DNA of 64,000 bases from DASVBE01 sp963770375 (lineage in GTDB: Bacteria > Actinomycetota > Actinomycetes > Streptosporangiales > Streptosporangiaceae): assembly GCA_963770375.1 (NCBI GenBank), contig CAVYPM010000012.1:1-64000 (forward strand), read 5' to 3'. A program made the position numbers and the translations under genes. The notes under the pieces were generated by a model. That model was given only the letters and a program-made list of their open reading frames with translations. It was not told the DNA's origin and did not search any database. Positions 1 through 7,348 of the stretch are shown here, piece after piece. Position 1 is the stretch's first letter. Each line of letters opens with the position of its first letter.

Positions 1-1071
1 GCCGGCGATGTCGCCGCTCTCGTACGGGTTGTTGCTGACCAGCACCGCCTGCGGCCCGTCGAGGATCACCTGCCCGTCGACCCGGACTACCAGGTGCGCG
101 CCCTGGTGGCCGGCCAGCATGTCGGGCAGCATCTGCAGCGCAGTGCCGGTCTTGTCGTCGCGGTAGGCGGGGCTCTGCACGACCTCGGCGTAGACGCCAA
201 AGGAGGCATTGTTGACGAACGTGCGGTCCCCGATCAGGCCCAGGTCGATATGCAGCTCGACGCCATCGCTGAGGGCATCCAGGCAGGTGGAAGGGTCATC
301 ACGGTCCAGCCCCAGATCGAGGGCGAAGTGGTTGCGGGTGCCCGCCGAGATGACCATCATCGGGATGTCCCGGCCTGCGGCGATGCCCGCGACCAGGGCC
401 TGGGTTCCGTCACCGCCGGGGACCCCGAGCAGGTCGGCCCCGCCGTCGACCGCCTGCCGGGCGAGCGCGGCCACGTCGACGATCCCGGGACCTTCGAGCA
501 GGGACACCTGGGCGCCGAGCGCGGTGGCCTTGTCGTTAAGCCCGAACTTCGCGACCTTCCCGCCGCCCGACCTTGGGTTCATGATCACAAACGGCTGCCG
601 TGGCGTCGCCGCCGCGTGTTCGCGTGGTTTGTCGGGCAAGGCGCCACTGCTCAGTGCCGCGCGCCCGGCAGCCACCGCGACGACGGCGAGCACGACGCTG
701 AGCGCAACCTCCCACACCAGCCCGGCGACGACGTACACGACGATCACGAACACCGGCGCGGCGACCAGCACCGCGAGCGCGAGCCAGCGCCGGATGCCGC
801 GGTTGGCCAGGAACCACCACGCCGCCGCGCAGGCGATGGCCAGTCCCGCGAAGCCAAGGAGCAGCGCGGTGATGCTCCGCAGGGCACCCGACACCAGGAG
901 CACCACGACCGCGGCGGCGGCGGCCGCGAACGCGAGCCGGGCCAGCCAGCGCTGGCCCCGGCTGGCACGGGCTGATGTCTTGTCGGCCGTGCCCGCGTCG
1001 TCCGTTCCGTCCGGCCCGCCCATTGGCTGCAGTGGGCCTTCTTCCTGCGCTGTCACGTCATCGCCTTGCAT
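1..1071 (-). CDS. Diacylglycerol/lipid kinase family protein (partial, C-terminus outside window)
   Basis: Membrane-associated lipid kinase of the DAGK/YegS type, expected to phosphorylate a lipid alcohol with ATP. 357 codons are visible and the frame is open to the window edge. An N-terminal polar stretch is followed by hydrophobic segments (about residues 40-135). The catalytic domain then shows NPRSGGGK (165-172), the nucleotide-binding GVPGGDGTQ (216-224) and SAGTRNHFA (242-250), all family signatures. The ATG at 1071 was chosen because GGGAGG lies 7 nt upstream. The N-terminal membrane domain is an addition to the minimal kinase and is common in actinobacterial members. The specific lipid substrate cannot be deduced. 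Confidence 0.88.
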   Translation of the reverse strand, partial: MQGDDVTAQEEGPLQPMGGPDGTDDAGTADKTSARASRGQRWLARLAFAAAAAAVVVLLVSGALRSITALLLGFAGLAIACAAAWWFLANRGIRRWLALAVLVAAPVFVIVVYVVAGLVWEVALSVVLAVVAVAAGRAALSSGALPDKPREHAAATPRQPFVIMNPRSGGGKVAKFGLNDKATALGAQVSLLEGPGIVDVAALARQAVDGGADLLGVPGGDGTQALVAGIAAGRDIPMMVISAGTRNHFALDLGLDRDDPSTCLDALSDGVELHIDLGLIGDRTFVNNASFGVYAEVVQSPAYRDDKTGTALQMLPDMLAGHQGAHLVVRVDGQVILDGPQAVLVSNNPYESGDIAG

Positions 1072-1617
1072 GCCACGGCCTCCCTTTCCCGCACTCTCGC
1101 CGCCGGCTTCATCCACTCGCGTTACGCCTGATGTATGCCGAACGGCAGTGTGGGCATTGAACGTTTGCTCGTGAGCCATCACCGATGCGGTCCCACATTC
1201 CAAGACAAGCTGGTGAGCTGAGCAGGCTCCAGCTCGACATCGGCATGGCTCATCGTTTGCACCCATCGGTAGTTCCGGGTTCCCGTGATCGGGACCGTTC
1301 CCCGAGCCTCACCTGACCAGGCCGATGGGGCCATCGCCCAGACGGGACTAAAGCGACTCTCCACCGGCCGCAATCGGCGTCCGGGTGGCTATGCGGCATG
1401 CTCACGGGACCGAAGGCCGGGCGTGTCCGACCGCTGTGCAGGTGACGCAGCGCGACATGGGCCGCAGGCATGCGGCGCGATGGGCCCACGCCATGAACGA
1501 CACCGCGATGGTGCGCGCGCCCCGATCAGTCTGGACAAGGGTCAGCTCCCGATGGTCGTCCGCGCCCCTGGCGCGCCATCTCCCGCCGAGGGCCGCCGCG
1601 GGCCCTACCGGATCTTG
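1072..1617. other. Non-coding gap
   Basis: 546 bases between two minus-strand genes. Open frames here are short, lack ribosome binding sites and resemble no protein I recognise. No convincing promoter or hairpin was seen beyond the leader of the lipid kinase. Confidence 0.5.
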
Positions 1618-3102
1618 CTAACGCCCTCGACTGCCTCCAGCCGCCCGGACCGGATCGCGTTCACGAACTCGCTGGTAGTCGCGCTCGTTCTGGTCGGCGT
1701 AGCGCTGCGAGAAGTCGGTGATCGAGTTGTCGAACGCGTCGCTGCCGCCCAGGTAGGCGGCCATGGCGACCGGGTCCCCGGACCGGGCGTGCGCCCGCGC
1801 CAGCGTCCACCCGCAGATGCGCGCGTAGAACGTGAGCCCGAGCGGTGACATCACCTCGACTACCGCCGAGCCCTTCATGTCGCGCAGCTGGCGCCAGTAG
1901 AAGTTGCGGCGCACGTCCAGCCCCTTGGTCCAGCCGAGGTAGATGTCGCTGGCGGCCTGCATCATCCGCTGCCCCTGCACCACCCGCTCGCCGTGCTGCC
2001 GATACCGGCTCTTGCGCCCGTTCGCCTCCAGAACCGACGCCGTCGCCTCCTTCACCTGCAGGAACAGCGGGTCTTGCGCGTCGCGACCCTGGAGCAAAAC
2101 GATGAACGCCCGGGTCCCGACGCTGCCGACGCCGACCACCTTGCGGGCCAGGTCCACGACCTCGAAGCGCTCCAGCAGGTGGCGCCGGTCGTCCTGCAGG
2201 GTGGCCCGGTAGGCGCGGAACTGCTCGCGGATCGCGTGGCCGACCTCGTCGGCGGACAGACCGTAGGTGGGGGCCAGCTCACGTGCCGGGACCACGAGCG
2301 GCGGCTGGCTGACGATCCGGTATTTCCCGTCGACCAGCTCGCCGAGCTTAGACAGCGCCTGCAGGCTGTCGCGCGTGTGCGCCTTGGCCAGGGTCTTGGC
2401 CGCCCGCTTCCCGGCCGTCTTCGCCGCCTTCTCCTCCTGCCTGGCCGCCTTGCCCGCCTTGTTGCCCGCCTTTCCCGGCTTCTTCTCCTGCCTGGCCGCC
2501 CCAGCCACGGCGTTGCGGATCCCGGTCCTGAGCTCGTCCTCGTCCAGGTGGGCATACCAGATGTCCATCGTCGGCATCTGTGCGAAGGAGGCCATCGCCT
2601 CCCGGTAAGCCCGCACCGACGCCATCGTCGCCGCGCGCGTGTCGGCCTTGGAGAACCCGTTGTTGCGGCCGGCGATGGTGAAGCTGGCCGCCATCCGCTT
2701 CACGTCGTACTCGAACGGTCCCGGCAGCGTCTCGTCGAAGTCGTTGACGTCGAACAGCAGCCGCCGCTCGGGCGAGGCGAACGCGCCGAAGTTCGACAGG
2801 TGGGCATCGCCGCACAGCTGGGCCTGCAACCCGGCCACCGGCGTGTCCTTCAGGTCCGTGGCCATGATCTTCGCCGCGCCGCGGTAGAAGGTGAACGGTG
2901 AGGCCATCATCCGGCCGTGGCGGACCGGCACCAGGTCCTGCTCGCGGGTGGTGTTCTGCTCCTCCAGCAGGGCGACCGGATCCGGCCGGTCCGCCGCCGG
3001 GCGCCACCTGGTATGACCCGACGGAGGCGTCTGCTCCCGCGCCTCCAAACCCCTGGCCTTGCGCTCGTCGATGCTCGGATGCGCGATCTTCCGCACTGCC
3101 AT
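1618..3102 (-). CDS. DUF2252 domain-containing protein
   Basis: 494-residue member of the DUF2252 family, whose function is unknown. Typical blocks are present: VPVRHGRMMASPFTFYRG (58-75), CGDAHLSNFG (97-106) and FDVNDFDETLPGPFEYDVKR (117-136). GDxHxxN followed by an acidic DxND block recalls the catalytic loop of aminoglycoside-phosphotransferase-like kinases; this is inference only. A Lys/Ala-rich insertion of about 45 residues (roughly 200-245) interrupts the domain and makes the protein somewhat longer than most relatives. The ATG at 3102 was preferred over an upstream in-frame ATG at 3189 because GGGGAGGTG precedes it by 7 nt. No operon partner is visible. Confidence 0.9.
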   Translation of the reverse strand: MAVRKIAHPSIDERKARGLEAREQTPPSGHTRWRPAADRPDPVALLEEQNTTREQDLVPVRHGRMMASPFTFYRGAAKIMATDLKDTPVAGLQAQLCGDAHLSNFGAFASPERRLLFDVNDFDETLPGPFEYDVKRMAASFTIAGRNNGFSKADTRAATMASVRAYREAMASFAQMPTMDIWYAHLDEDELRTGIRNAVAGAARQEKKPGKAGNKAGKAARQEEKAAKTAGKRAAKTLAKAHTRDSLQALSKLGELVDGKYRIVSQPPLVVPARELAPTYGLSADEVGHAIREQFRAYRATLQDDRRHLLERFEVVDLARKVVGVGSVGTRAFIVLLQGRDAQDPLFLQVKEATASVLEANGRKSRYRQHGERVVQGQRMMQAASDIYLGWTKGLDVRRNFYWRQLRDMKGSAVVEVMSPLGLTFYARICGWTLARAHARSGDPVAMAAYLGGSDAFDNSITDFSQRYADQNERDYQRVRERDPVRAAGGSRGR

Positions 3103-3332
3103 CCGGCCCACCTCCCCTTCTGGCCGTGACGCCAGCCGGCGCCCATACGCGAACGCTCCCCGCGGGTGCGGCATCGTTCCCTGCGTCACGCCCCACCCTG
3201 CCGCCGAGCGAGGCAGAGCGCATCATCCCGACGGTACTAACAGAGGCAGAGTGCATCTGGCGCAGCCAGACTTGCCCAGGCTGTCCCCCGTGCGGCAGAT
3301 CCATGGCCCATGCTGGTGACGGGTTCTGCTGA

Positions 3333-3592
3333 CCACCCGACTGGGGGAAGCACCGCGGCAACCCCTGCCGCCCGACTCCAGCCGGGCCCGGCCGCCGCTC
3401 CATGCCCCGCCGGCTGCTCGTGCTTCTTCACGATTGGGACGCCACGCGGCGTCCTTGGCGATCACCGCGGCGTCGAAGTCGTGCGATGTCTTTGACCGTC
3501 GCTTGGGAGGCCTTGACTGCGCCGTAGCCGGCCACCGCCTCATCGAGGCTCCCATACGCTGCAGCAAGCACGAACAAGGTGCCGGGCCTCAT
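3333..3592 (-). pseudogene. Frameshifted DUF1269-like small protein
   Basis: Three successive reading frames together give one familiar small actinobacterial protein. Frame 1 reads MRPGTLFVLAAAYGSLDEAV from 3592, frame 2 KTSHDFDAAVIAKDA, and frame 3 VKKHEQPAGHGAAAGPGW followed by a hydrophobic AAGVAAVLPPVG. The first junction lies at the shared AAAGACATCG sequence and the second just before GTGAAGAAG. Intact relatives run these blocks together ('...HDFDAAVI..KKHEQPxRHG..G.GWGLAAGV...'). At least two indels are needed, so no functional product is expected. Recognition rests on remembered family patterns, not on a search. Confidence 0.65.
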
Positions 3593-3651
3593 ACATCTTG
3601 GCTTCCTCCCGACCACGCACCTGCGATGCCTCGCTGGAGCGGCGGGAGTTG

Positions 3652-4011
3652 TCAGTGACCTTTCGGTTCCTCCAGCGCGGCGTCGATGTCATACCCGAGC
3701 GCGGTCGCCACACCGGGAGCGGCGCAGACGACCCGGCCGAGCCCAGCCACCGGGGCGATTGCCAGCAGCACGTCGGCGATTTCGTCCTCGGTGGCGCCCG
3801 CCGCCAGCGCCCGGCCGGTGCACCATTCCAGGCACACCGCCGGGGATCCGATGGCCGCCGACACCCCTAGCTGCAGCAGCGCCACGGTCTTGAGATCCAG
3901 AGCTGATGCCCCGGCCTGGCCAAGCCGCAGCCCAGCCTCGTCTTCGACGAAGCGTTCGTCGATCATCGCCAGCCTGCGCAACGTCTCCTGGAATCTCGCC
4001 GTCTGACCCAT
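3652..4011 (-). CDS. Carboxymuconolactone decarboxylase (CMD/AhpD-like) family protein, copy 1
   Basis: 119-residue all-helical CMD-family protein. It carries the block CLEWCTGRALAAGATEDEIA, followed by DVLLAIAPVAGLGRVV typical of the family. Such proteins act as thiol-dependent peroxidase partners or decarboxylases; the substrate is unknown here. A paralogue lies at 19468-19809, with about 75% of residues shared by eye, and the upstream DNA is also duplicated. Copy 1 keeps two Cys in CLEWC, while copy 2 has CLEWS. GGAGG sits only 3 nt before the ATG at 4011, which is unusually close. A CCATC-N5-GATGG palindrome lies 52 nt upstream, suggesting control by a LuxR-type regulator. Confidence 0.82.
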   Translation of the reverse strand: MGQTARFQETLRRLAMIDERFVEDEAGLRLGQAGASALDLKTVALLQLGVSAAIGSPAVCLEWCTGRALAAGATEDEIADVLLAIAPVAGLGRVVCAAPGVATALGYDIDAALEEPKGH

Positions 4012-4062
4012 ACACCTCCGCTCGCCGTCAGGGCACCATTCCACCTCGTGGCCGGGCGAGTT

Positions 4063-4077
4063 CCATCCCCCCGATGG
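4063..4077 (-). promoter_or_regulatory. CCATC-N5-GATGG palindrome, copy A
   Basis: Perfect inverted repeat with a five-base G/C spacer, 52 nt upstream of the CMD gene starting at 4011. It is one of four copies in the window, each in front of a gene. The role as a LuxR-family operator is inferred from the adjacent LuxR gene remnants. Confidence 0.5.
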
Positions 4078-4091
4078 GATAAAGACGGTCG

Positions 4092-4160
4092 TCACCCCAG
4101 GAGCCCCAGCGCACGGGACCAGACGACCGCCTGGTTCCGCGCGGAGGCCCCAGCTTCTTG
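4092..4160 (-). pseudogene. LuxR-type regulator, 3'-end remnant (copy A)
   Basis: The last codons of a LuxR helix-turn-helix gene are readable as ASARNQAVVWSRALGLLG followed by a stop at 4092-4094. The longer remnant at 19903-20037 reads NSRNQAVTRAREAGLLEG. Only the last helix survives and no upstream HTH core is present in frame. It lies head to tail with the palindrome and the CMD gene, as in the 19.9 kb copy. Confidence 0.6.
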
Positions 4161-4409
4161 CCCGGGCAGTTGCCCGATCCGTCCCCGGCCGCTACCCAGC
4201 CAAGCTGGGCTCGATTCGCGGCCCGCAGCCTCAGACGCTGCGGCGTCCGGCACGTCGAACATGCCTCAGCGCTCGCGTGCCCGGAGCTTCGGCCCTGACC
4301 GCCGAGCTGCGCCCGCTGCCGCTGCTGTCCACCCACCTGCCGTTGCCGGAGATCGCTGAGGAGATGTTCCTGCCCGCTAGACGATTAAGCCGGAGGCGCA
4401 TTCCGATCT

Positions 4410-4424
4410 ACCCCCATTAGGGGT
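4410..4424. promoter_or_regulatory. ACCCC-N5-GGGGT dyad
   Basis: ACCCCCATTAGGGGT is an inverted repeat just upstream of the copy B LuxR remnant. It may be a protein-binding site or chance in a C-rich context; no partner gene is certain. Confidence 0.25.
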
Positions 4425-4432
4425 CTGCTCAC

Positions 4433-4482
4433 GCAGTCAGGCAGCCGCACGGTCCTGGGAGCTAGGGCTCCTGGAGGGATGA
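4433..4482 (+). pseudogene. LuxR-type regulator, 3'-end remnant (copy B)
   Basis: Reads SQAAARSWELGLLEG and stop on the plus strand, matching the C-terminal helix of LuxR-type regulators (RNQAVxRARELGLLEG). Nothing upstream continues the HTH domain in frame. Confidence 0.55.
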
Positions 4483-4498
4483 TTGCCCGCTCTTAATC

Positions 4499-4513
4499 CC
4501 ATCGGGGGGATGG
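4499..4513 (+). promoter_or_regulatory. CCATC-N5-GATGG palindrome, copy B
   Basis: Identical to copy A but in inverted orientation, 143 nt upstream of the DUF7144 gene at 4656. Confidence 0.5.
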
Positions 4514-4582
4514 AACGCGCCCGGCCACGAGGTGGACTGGTGCCCGACGGCGAGCGGGGGGATATGGCCAAGGCCGCGCGTA

Positions 4583-4630
4583 GTGGAATCGATACCACAA
4601 GTGAGTAAAGGGCTGGAGTCAATATTCCAG
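4583..4630 (+). promoter_or_regulatory. Two short dyads upstream of the DUF7144 gene
   Basis: GTGGAATCGATACCAC (4583-4598) is a near-perfect 16-bp palindrome, and CTGGAGTCAATATTCCAG (4613-4630) has 5-bp arms. Both lie in the 70 nt before the ATG at 4656 and are candidate operator or leader elements. No regulator is assigned. Confidence 0.3.
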
Positions 4631-4655
4631 CGATACCGGCGACATAGGAGCCACA

Positions 4656-5090
4656 ATGACGTCCTCAACAACCCAGCCAGCCCGGGGCACCGGCGGGCAC
4701 CGCGCGAAGGGCCAGGGTTATGGCCTCGTCTTGTTCGCGTCGGTGCTGCTGGTGATCGTCGGCTGCTTCAACCTGATCTACGGCATCGCCGCGATCGCCA
4801 AATCGCACGTGTTCACCGCCCACGCCCACTACGTGTTCGGCGACCTCCGCACCTGGGGCTGGATCACCCTCATCATCGCCGTGGTGCAGCTGCTGGCCGC
4901 GGCCGGGGTGCTGGCCGGCAACCAGCTAGCCCGCTGGTTCGCGGTGGCCGTTCTCGCGCTCAACGCGATCGACCAGATGCTCTTCATCCCCGCCTACCCA
5001 TTCTGGTCCCTGATGATCATCGCGGTGGATGTGGTCGCGCTGTACGGGCTGTGCGCCTACGGCAGCCGCGCCAACCTGGACGCCGCCTAG
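4656..5090 (+). CDS. DUF7144-type four-helix membrane protein
   Basis: 144-residue integral membrane protein of unknown function. About four transmembrane helices are visible: VLFASVLLVIVGCFNLIYGI, WGWITLIIAVVQLLAAAGVL, WFAVAVLALNAIDQMLFIP and SLMIIAVDVVALYGLCAYG. The layout, with the conserved AIAKSHVF and LRTWGWITLI segments, matches a widespread actinobacterial family often annotated as a hypothetical or DUF7144 membrane protein. AGGAG precedes the ATG by 5 nt. The upstream region carries the inverted-repeat module with the candidate LuxR operator, which suggests shared control with the CMD gene. Confidence 0.85.
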   Translation: MTSSTTQPARGTGGHRAKGQGYGLVLFASVLLVIVGCFNLIYGIAAIAKSHVFTAHAHYVFGDLRTWGWITLIIAVVQLLAAAGVLAGNQLARWFAVAVLALNAIDQMLFIPAYPFWSLMIIAVDVVALYGLCAYGSRANLDAA

Positions 5091-5099
5091 CACCGCACT

Positions 5100-5394
5100 G
5101 TGCGTGACATCCGGGCCAGCGTCGAGGTGCGGGCGCTGATCGGCGCGGAGAAGCTCTGCGAGCTGCATGGGGACGCCCTCGCGCGGTACGAGTGCTGGGC
5201 AGTGCAGCAAGACAGGCCGCACAGCCCAGCCCACATCAGTAATCGTCCTCGCCCACCGGGCTTTCCGGGTGGTCAAGCTCGCGCATGCGGGCTGCACAGA
5301 TTCGCAAATCCTCGAGGTCGGCGCCGCCGAGGAGGGCGGCGCCCGCGAACTGATGCCTTGTCCGCTCGCCTTCGCCTGGCACCTTACTACCTGA
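5100..5394 (+). pseudogene. Frameshifted Cys/His-motif protein of unknown function
   Basis: From a GTG at 5100 one frame reads VRALIGAEKLCELHGDALAR then YECWA. The next frame continues CSKTGRTAQPTSVIVLAHRA, FRVVKLAHAGCTDSQILEV and ends LAFAWHLTT-stop at 5394. Joined with one base removed near 5198, the text gives CxxH...CWxC spacing like a small zinc-binding knuckle followed by a beta-strand-rich domain. I recall similar actinobacterial hypothetical proteins that are longer, so this copy looks both frameshifted and C-terminally truncated. No function is known. Confidence 0.5.
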
Positions 5395-5643
5395 CCCGGC
5401 GCGCGTTTCGCCGACCTTTAGCCGATGCAAGGTGGAGGCCGTTACTCACCCCCTGCGCAGGGCGGAGCGGCCATGGCCGCGAGCATTGACCTCATCGGTG
5501 CGGCTGGGCATGTGCGAGGCGGCAGCGTCAGCCTGCGGCCCAGGCGATTGCCTCCTCGCGTTGCTCGAGCGGAAAGTGCCTGACCTCGCCCGGTGGGCGT
5601 ACCCTGCAAGCGCGTGCGATCTGTCGAAACCAAGGACGGGATC

Positions 5644-6666
5644 ATGGCCGAGCCGAGCACCGAAAGGACCAGCCGGCACGCATTTGAGAAAGTCCGGAGC
5701 CATGTCCAGGTCATCCGCGGCTGGGCTGAGCAGACGCTGCTGTGGAGAGTATGGGATCGGATGCTCGAAACGGAGTTCATCGACCGCAGCATCGCCCTGG
5801 CGGGCAAGGCGTTCATCTCGTTCTTCCCGCTCATCATCGTCATCGCCGCCTTCGTGCCCGCGCACCTCCGCATGTCCATCTTCACGACGCTGACTCATCG
5901 CCTCGGCATCACAGGCGCTTCGCTGGCCACGGTTAAGCAGGCGTTCGCCTCCGCAGCGGACATCCGCCGGGCCACCGGCCTGCTCGGCCTGGTCCTGGCG
6001 GTCTTCTACGCCAGCTCGTTCACGACCGCGCTCCGGCGCGCCTACCTCCGCGCCTGGCGCCGGCCCCCCGCGAAGGCGGCCGGCAGCTACGTCCGGGGAG
6101 TCGCCTGGGTGGCGGCATTCCTCGTCTACATGGCGCTGCTGGGTGGCGCGCGCAACGTCCTGGGGAGCGGCGCGGGGATAGCCGCATTCGTCGTGGTGGC
6201 GCTGGCCTTGTCCACTGCCGTCTGGTGGTTCACCGCCTGGCTGATGCTCAAGGGGCAGGTACGGCTTCGGGTTCTATTCCCCAGTGGCCTGATCACGGCG
6301 ATTGCCCTTTCCGCCTATGCGCTGTCGTCGACGCTGTGGATGCCGAACAATGTGACGAGCAACAATCACCAATACGGCATCTTCGGGGTGGCGCTCGCCC
6401 TGGTCGCCTGGTTTTCCGGCGCCGCCATCTGCATCGTCGTCGGCGCCTGCGCGGGACCGGTGCTGGCCGAGGACCCGGGGCCGATCGGGCGCCTGGTCCG
6501 CGGCGCTGCGGCATCTCCCCTCGTCGAGGGTGCCCTGCCCCCGTTGCCTCCCCCGGTGCGATCGCTCCGTCTCGCCGATGCGTTCTCCCCCAGCGATGAC
6601 GACCTCCCTGAAGAGCCCGAACGACCCGCTAAACCCTCCCCGGTAGAGCAGAACACCGACGAGTGA
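5644..6666 (+). CDS. YihY/virulence factor BrkB family membrane protein
   Basis: 340-residue inner-membrane protein of the YihY/BrkB family, once mislabelled RNase BN; the transport role is unproven. Hydrophobic segments include ALAGKAFISFFPLIIVIAAF, LGLVLAVFYASSFTTALRRA, WVAAFLVYMALLGGARNVLG, FVVVALALSTAVWWFTAWLM, LFPSGLITAIALSAYALSST and FGVALALVAWFSGAAICIVV. The charged C-terminus is Pro/Glu-rich. The ATG at 5644 is preferred over an upstream ATG at 5593 because the family-like text starts there; AAGGACGG is a modest ribosome binding site. It appears to stand alone. Confidence 0.88.
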   Translation: MAEPSTERTSRHAFEKVRSHVQVIRGWAEQTLLWRVWDRMLETEFIDRSIALAGKAFISFFPLIIVIAAFVPAHLRMSIFTTLTHRLGITGASLATVKQAFASAADIRRATGLLGLVLAVFYASSFTTALRRAYLRAWRRPPAKAAGSYVRGVAWVAAFLVYMALLGGARNVLGSGAGIAAFVVVALALSTAVWWFTAWLMLKGQVRLRVLFPSGLITAIALSAYALSSTLWMPNNVTSNNHQYGIFGVALALVAWFSGAAICIVVGACAGPVLAEDPGPIGRLVRGAAASPLVEGALPPLPPPVRSLRLADAFSPSDDDLPEEPERPAKPSPVEQNTDE

Positions 6667-6876
6667 CTCAGATCAGCCACGACGCCGGGCAACAACGCGA
6701 GCCAGCGCGAACGGTCCTCACAGGCCAGATGGTGTGTGGCAGGTCACCGACGCTGAGAGCGTCCTCTTCGTCCCGAAGCCAGGTACCGACGCAGGCTGCC
6801 AGCGCCGCCGCACGCGTGGCCTGCGGCAGGCCGTCCGTGCGTGTCCCCGGAAGTCCACCACTGACGGTGGCGACTG

Positions 6877-7180
6877 TCACGGGACGGGCCGAGCGGGCTG
6901 CCGGTTGCGCTGCGGGTACCGGCCTGTCGCGGCAGGCTTGAAGATCCATGCCGAGTAGCCGGAACGGCGCTGGTGCACTCCCCTGCGAGCCGATTGGCGA
7001 CCGTCGGCCGGCCGATCTTTCCCGCGGCCCAGGAACACGTGCCTTGATCCCTCACCGAGCGAGCCGCTAGAGCGGTCACACGAGCATGCCCGGCCTCGGT
7101 GATACGCAGGTGCGCCGAGATCAGATCCCACAGGAATGGGGTGATGTCGATCGTGCGGCGTTCGCCCGGGGCCCGCGCCG
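6877..7180 (-). pseudogene. Tyrosine recombinase/integrase remnant
   Basis: Two minus-strand frames carry pieces typical of actinobacterial phage-type integrases. One has ERRTIDITPFLWDLISAHL, resembling the segment before the catalytic core. The next has RHVFLGRG... and WIFKPAATGRYPQRN, resembling 'YVFLGPxGGHxRRSNYxRRxFRPAADG'. No catalytic HxxR or Tyr motif remains and the frame is broken, so it is inactive. It suggests past mobile-element activity in this accessory stretch. Assignment is from remembered patterns. Confidence 0.45.
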
Positions 7181-7239
7181 TGCTGGTCGCGGCGTGCTAC
7201 CTCGAGGAAGCCGACGACTGCGCCCGGCCGCTTTCATGG

Positions 7240-7277
7240 GGCTGTGCCATGGCGAAGATCGTCGTCATGGCACAGCC
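7240..7277. terminator. 12-bp perfect hairpin downstream of the ClC gene
   Basis: GGCTGTGCCATG (7240-7251) and CATGGCACAGCC (7266-7277) form a perfect stem with a 14-nt loop, about 70 nt past the ClC stop on the minus strand. There is no U-tract, as is usual for high-GC actinomycete terminators. It could instead be a mobile-element end, given the adjacent integrase remnant. Confidence 0.5.
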
Positions 7278-7348
7278 ACTGGCGCGCAGATCAAGGTGCT
7301 GGCAGAGGAGATCGAGGCAGCCATGTGGCCCCCGGATCTCGATCGCCC

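Larger units (their letters stand above)
4017..4160 (+). repeat. Left arm of about 130-bp inverted repeat
   Basis: Pairs with 4433-4558 in inverted orientation. The core from CTCGCCGTC through CCACCTCGTGGCCGGGCG to the palindrome is almost identical, and similarity continues into the LuxR 3' end. A third, more diverged copy is at about 19830-19940. The arms enclose about 270 bp without a recognisable gene. Confidence 0.75.
4433..4558 (-). repeat. Right arm of about 130-bp inverted repeat
   Basis: Reverse-complement partner of 4017-4160. It places a second LuxR tail and palindrome facing right, in front of the DUF7144 gene. Confidence 0.75.
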
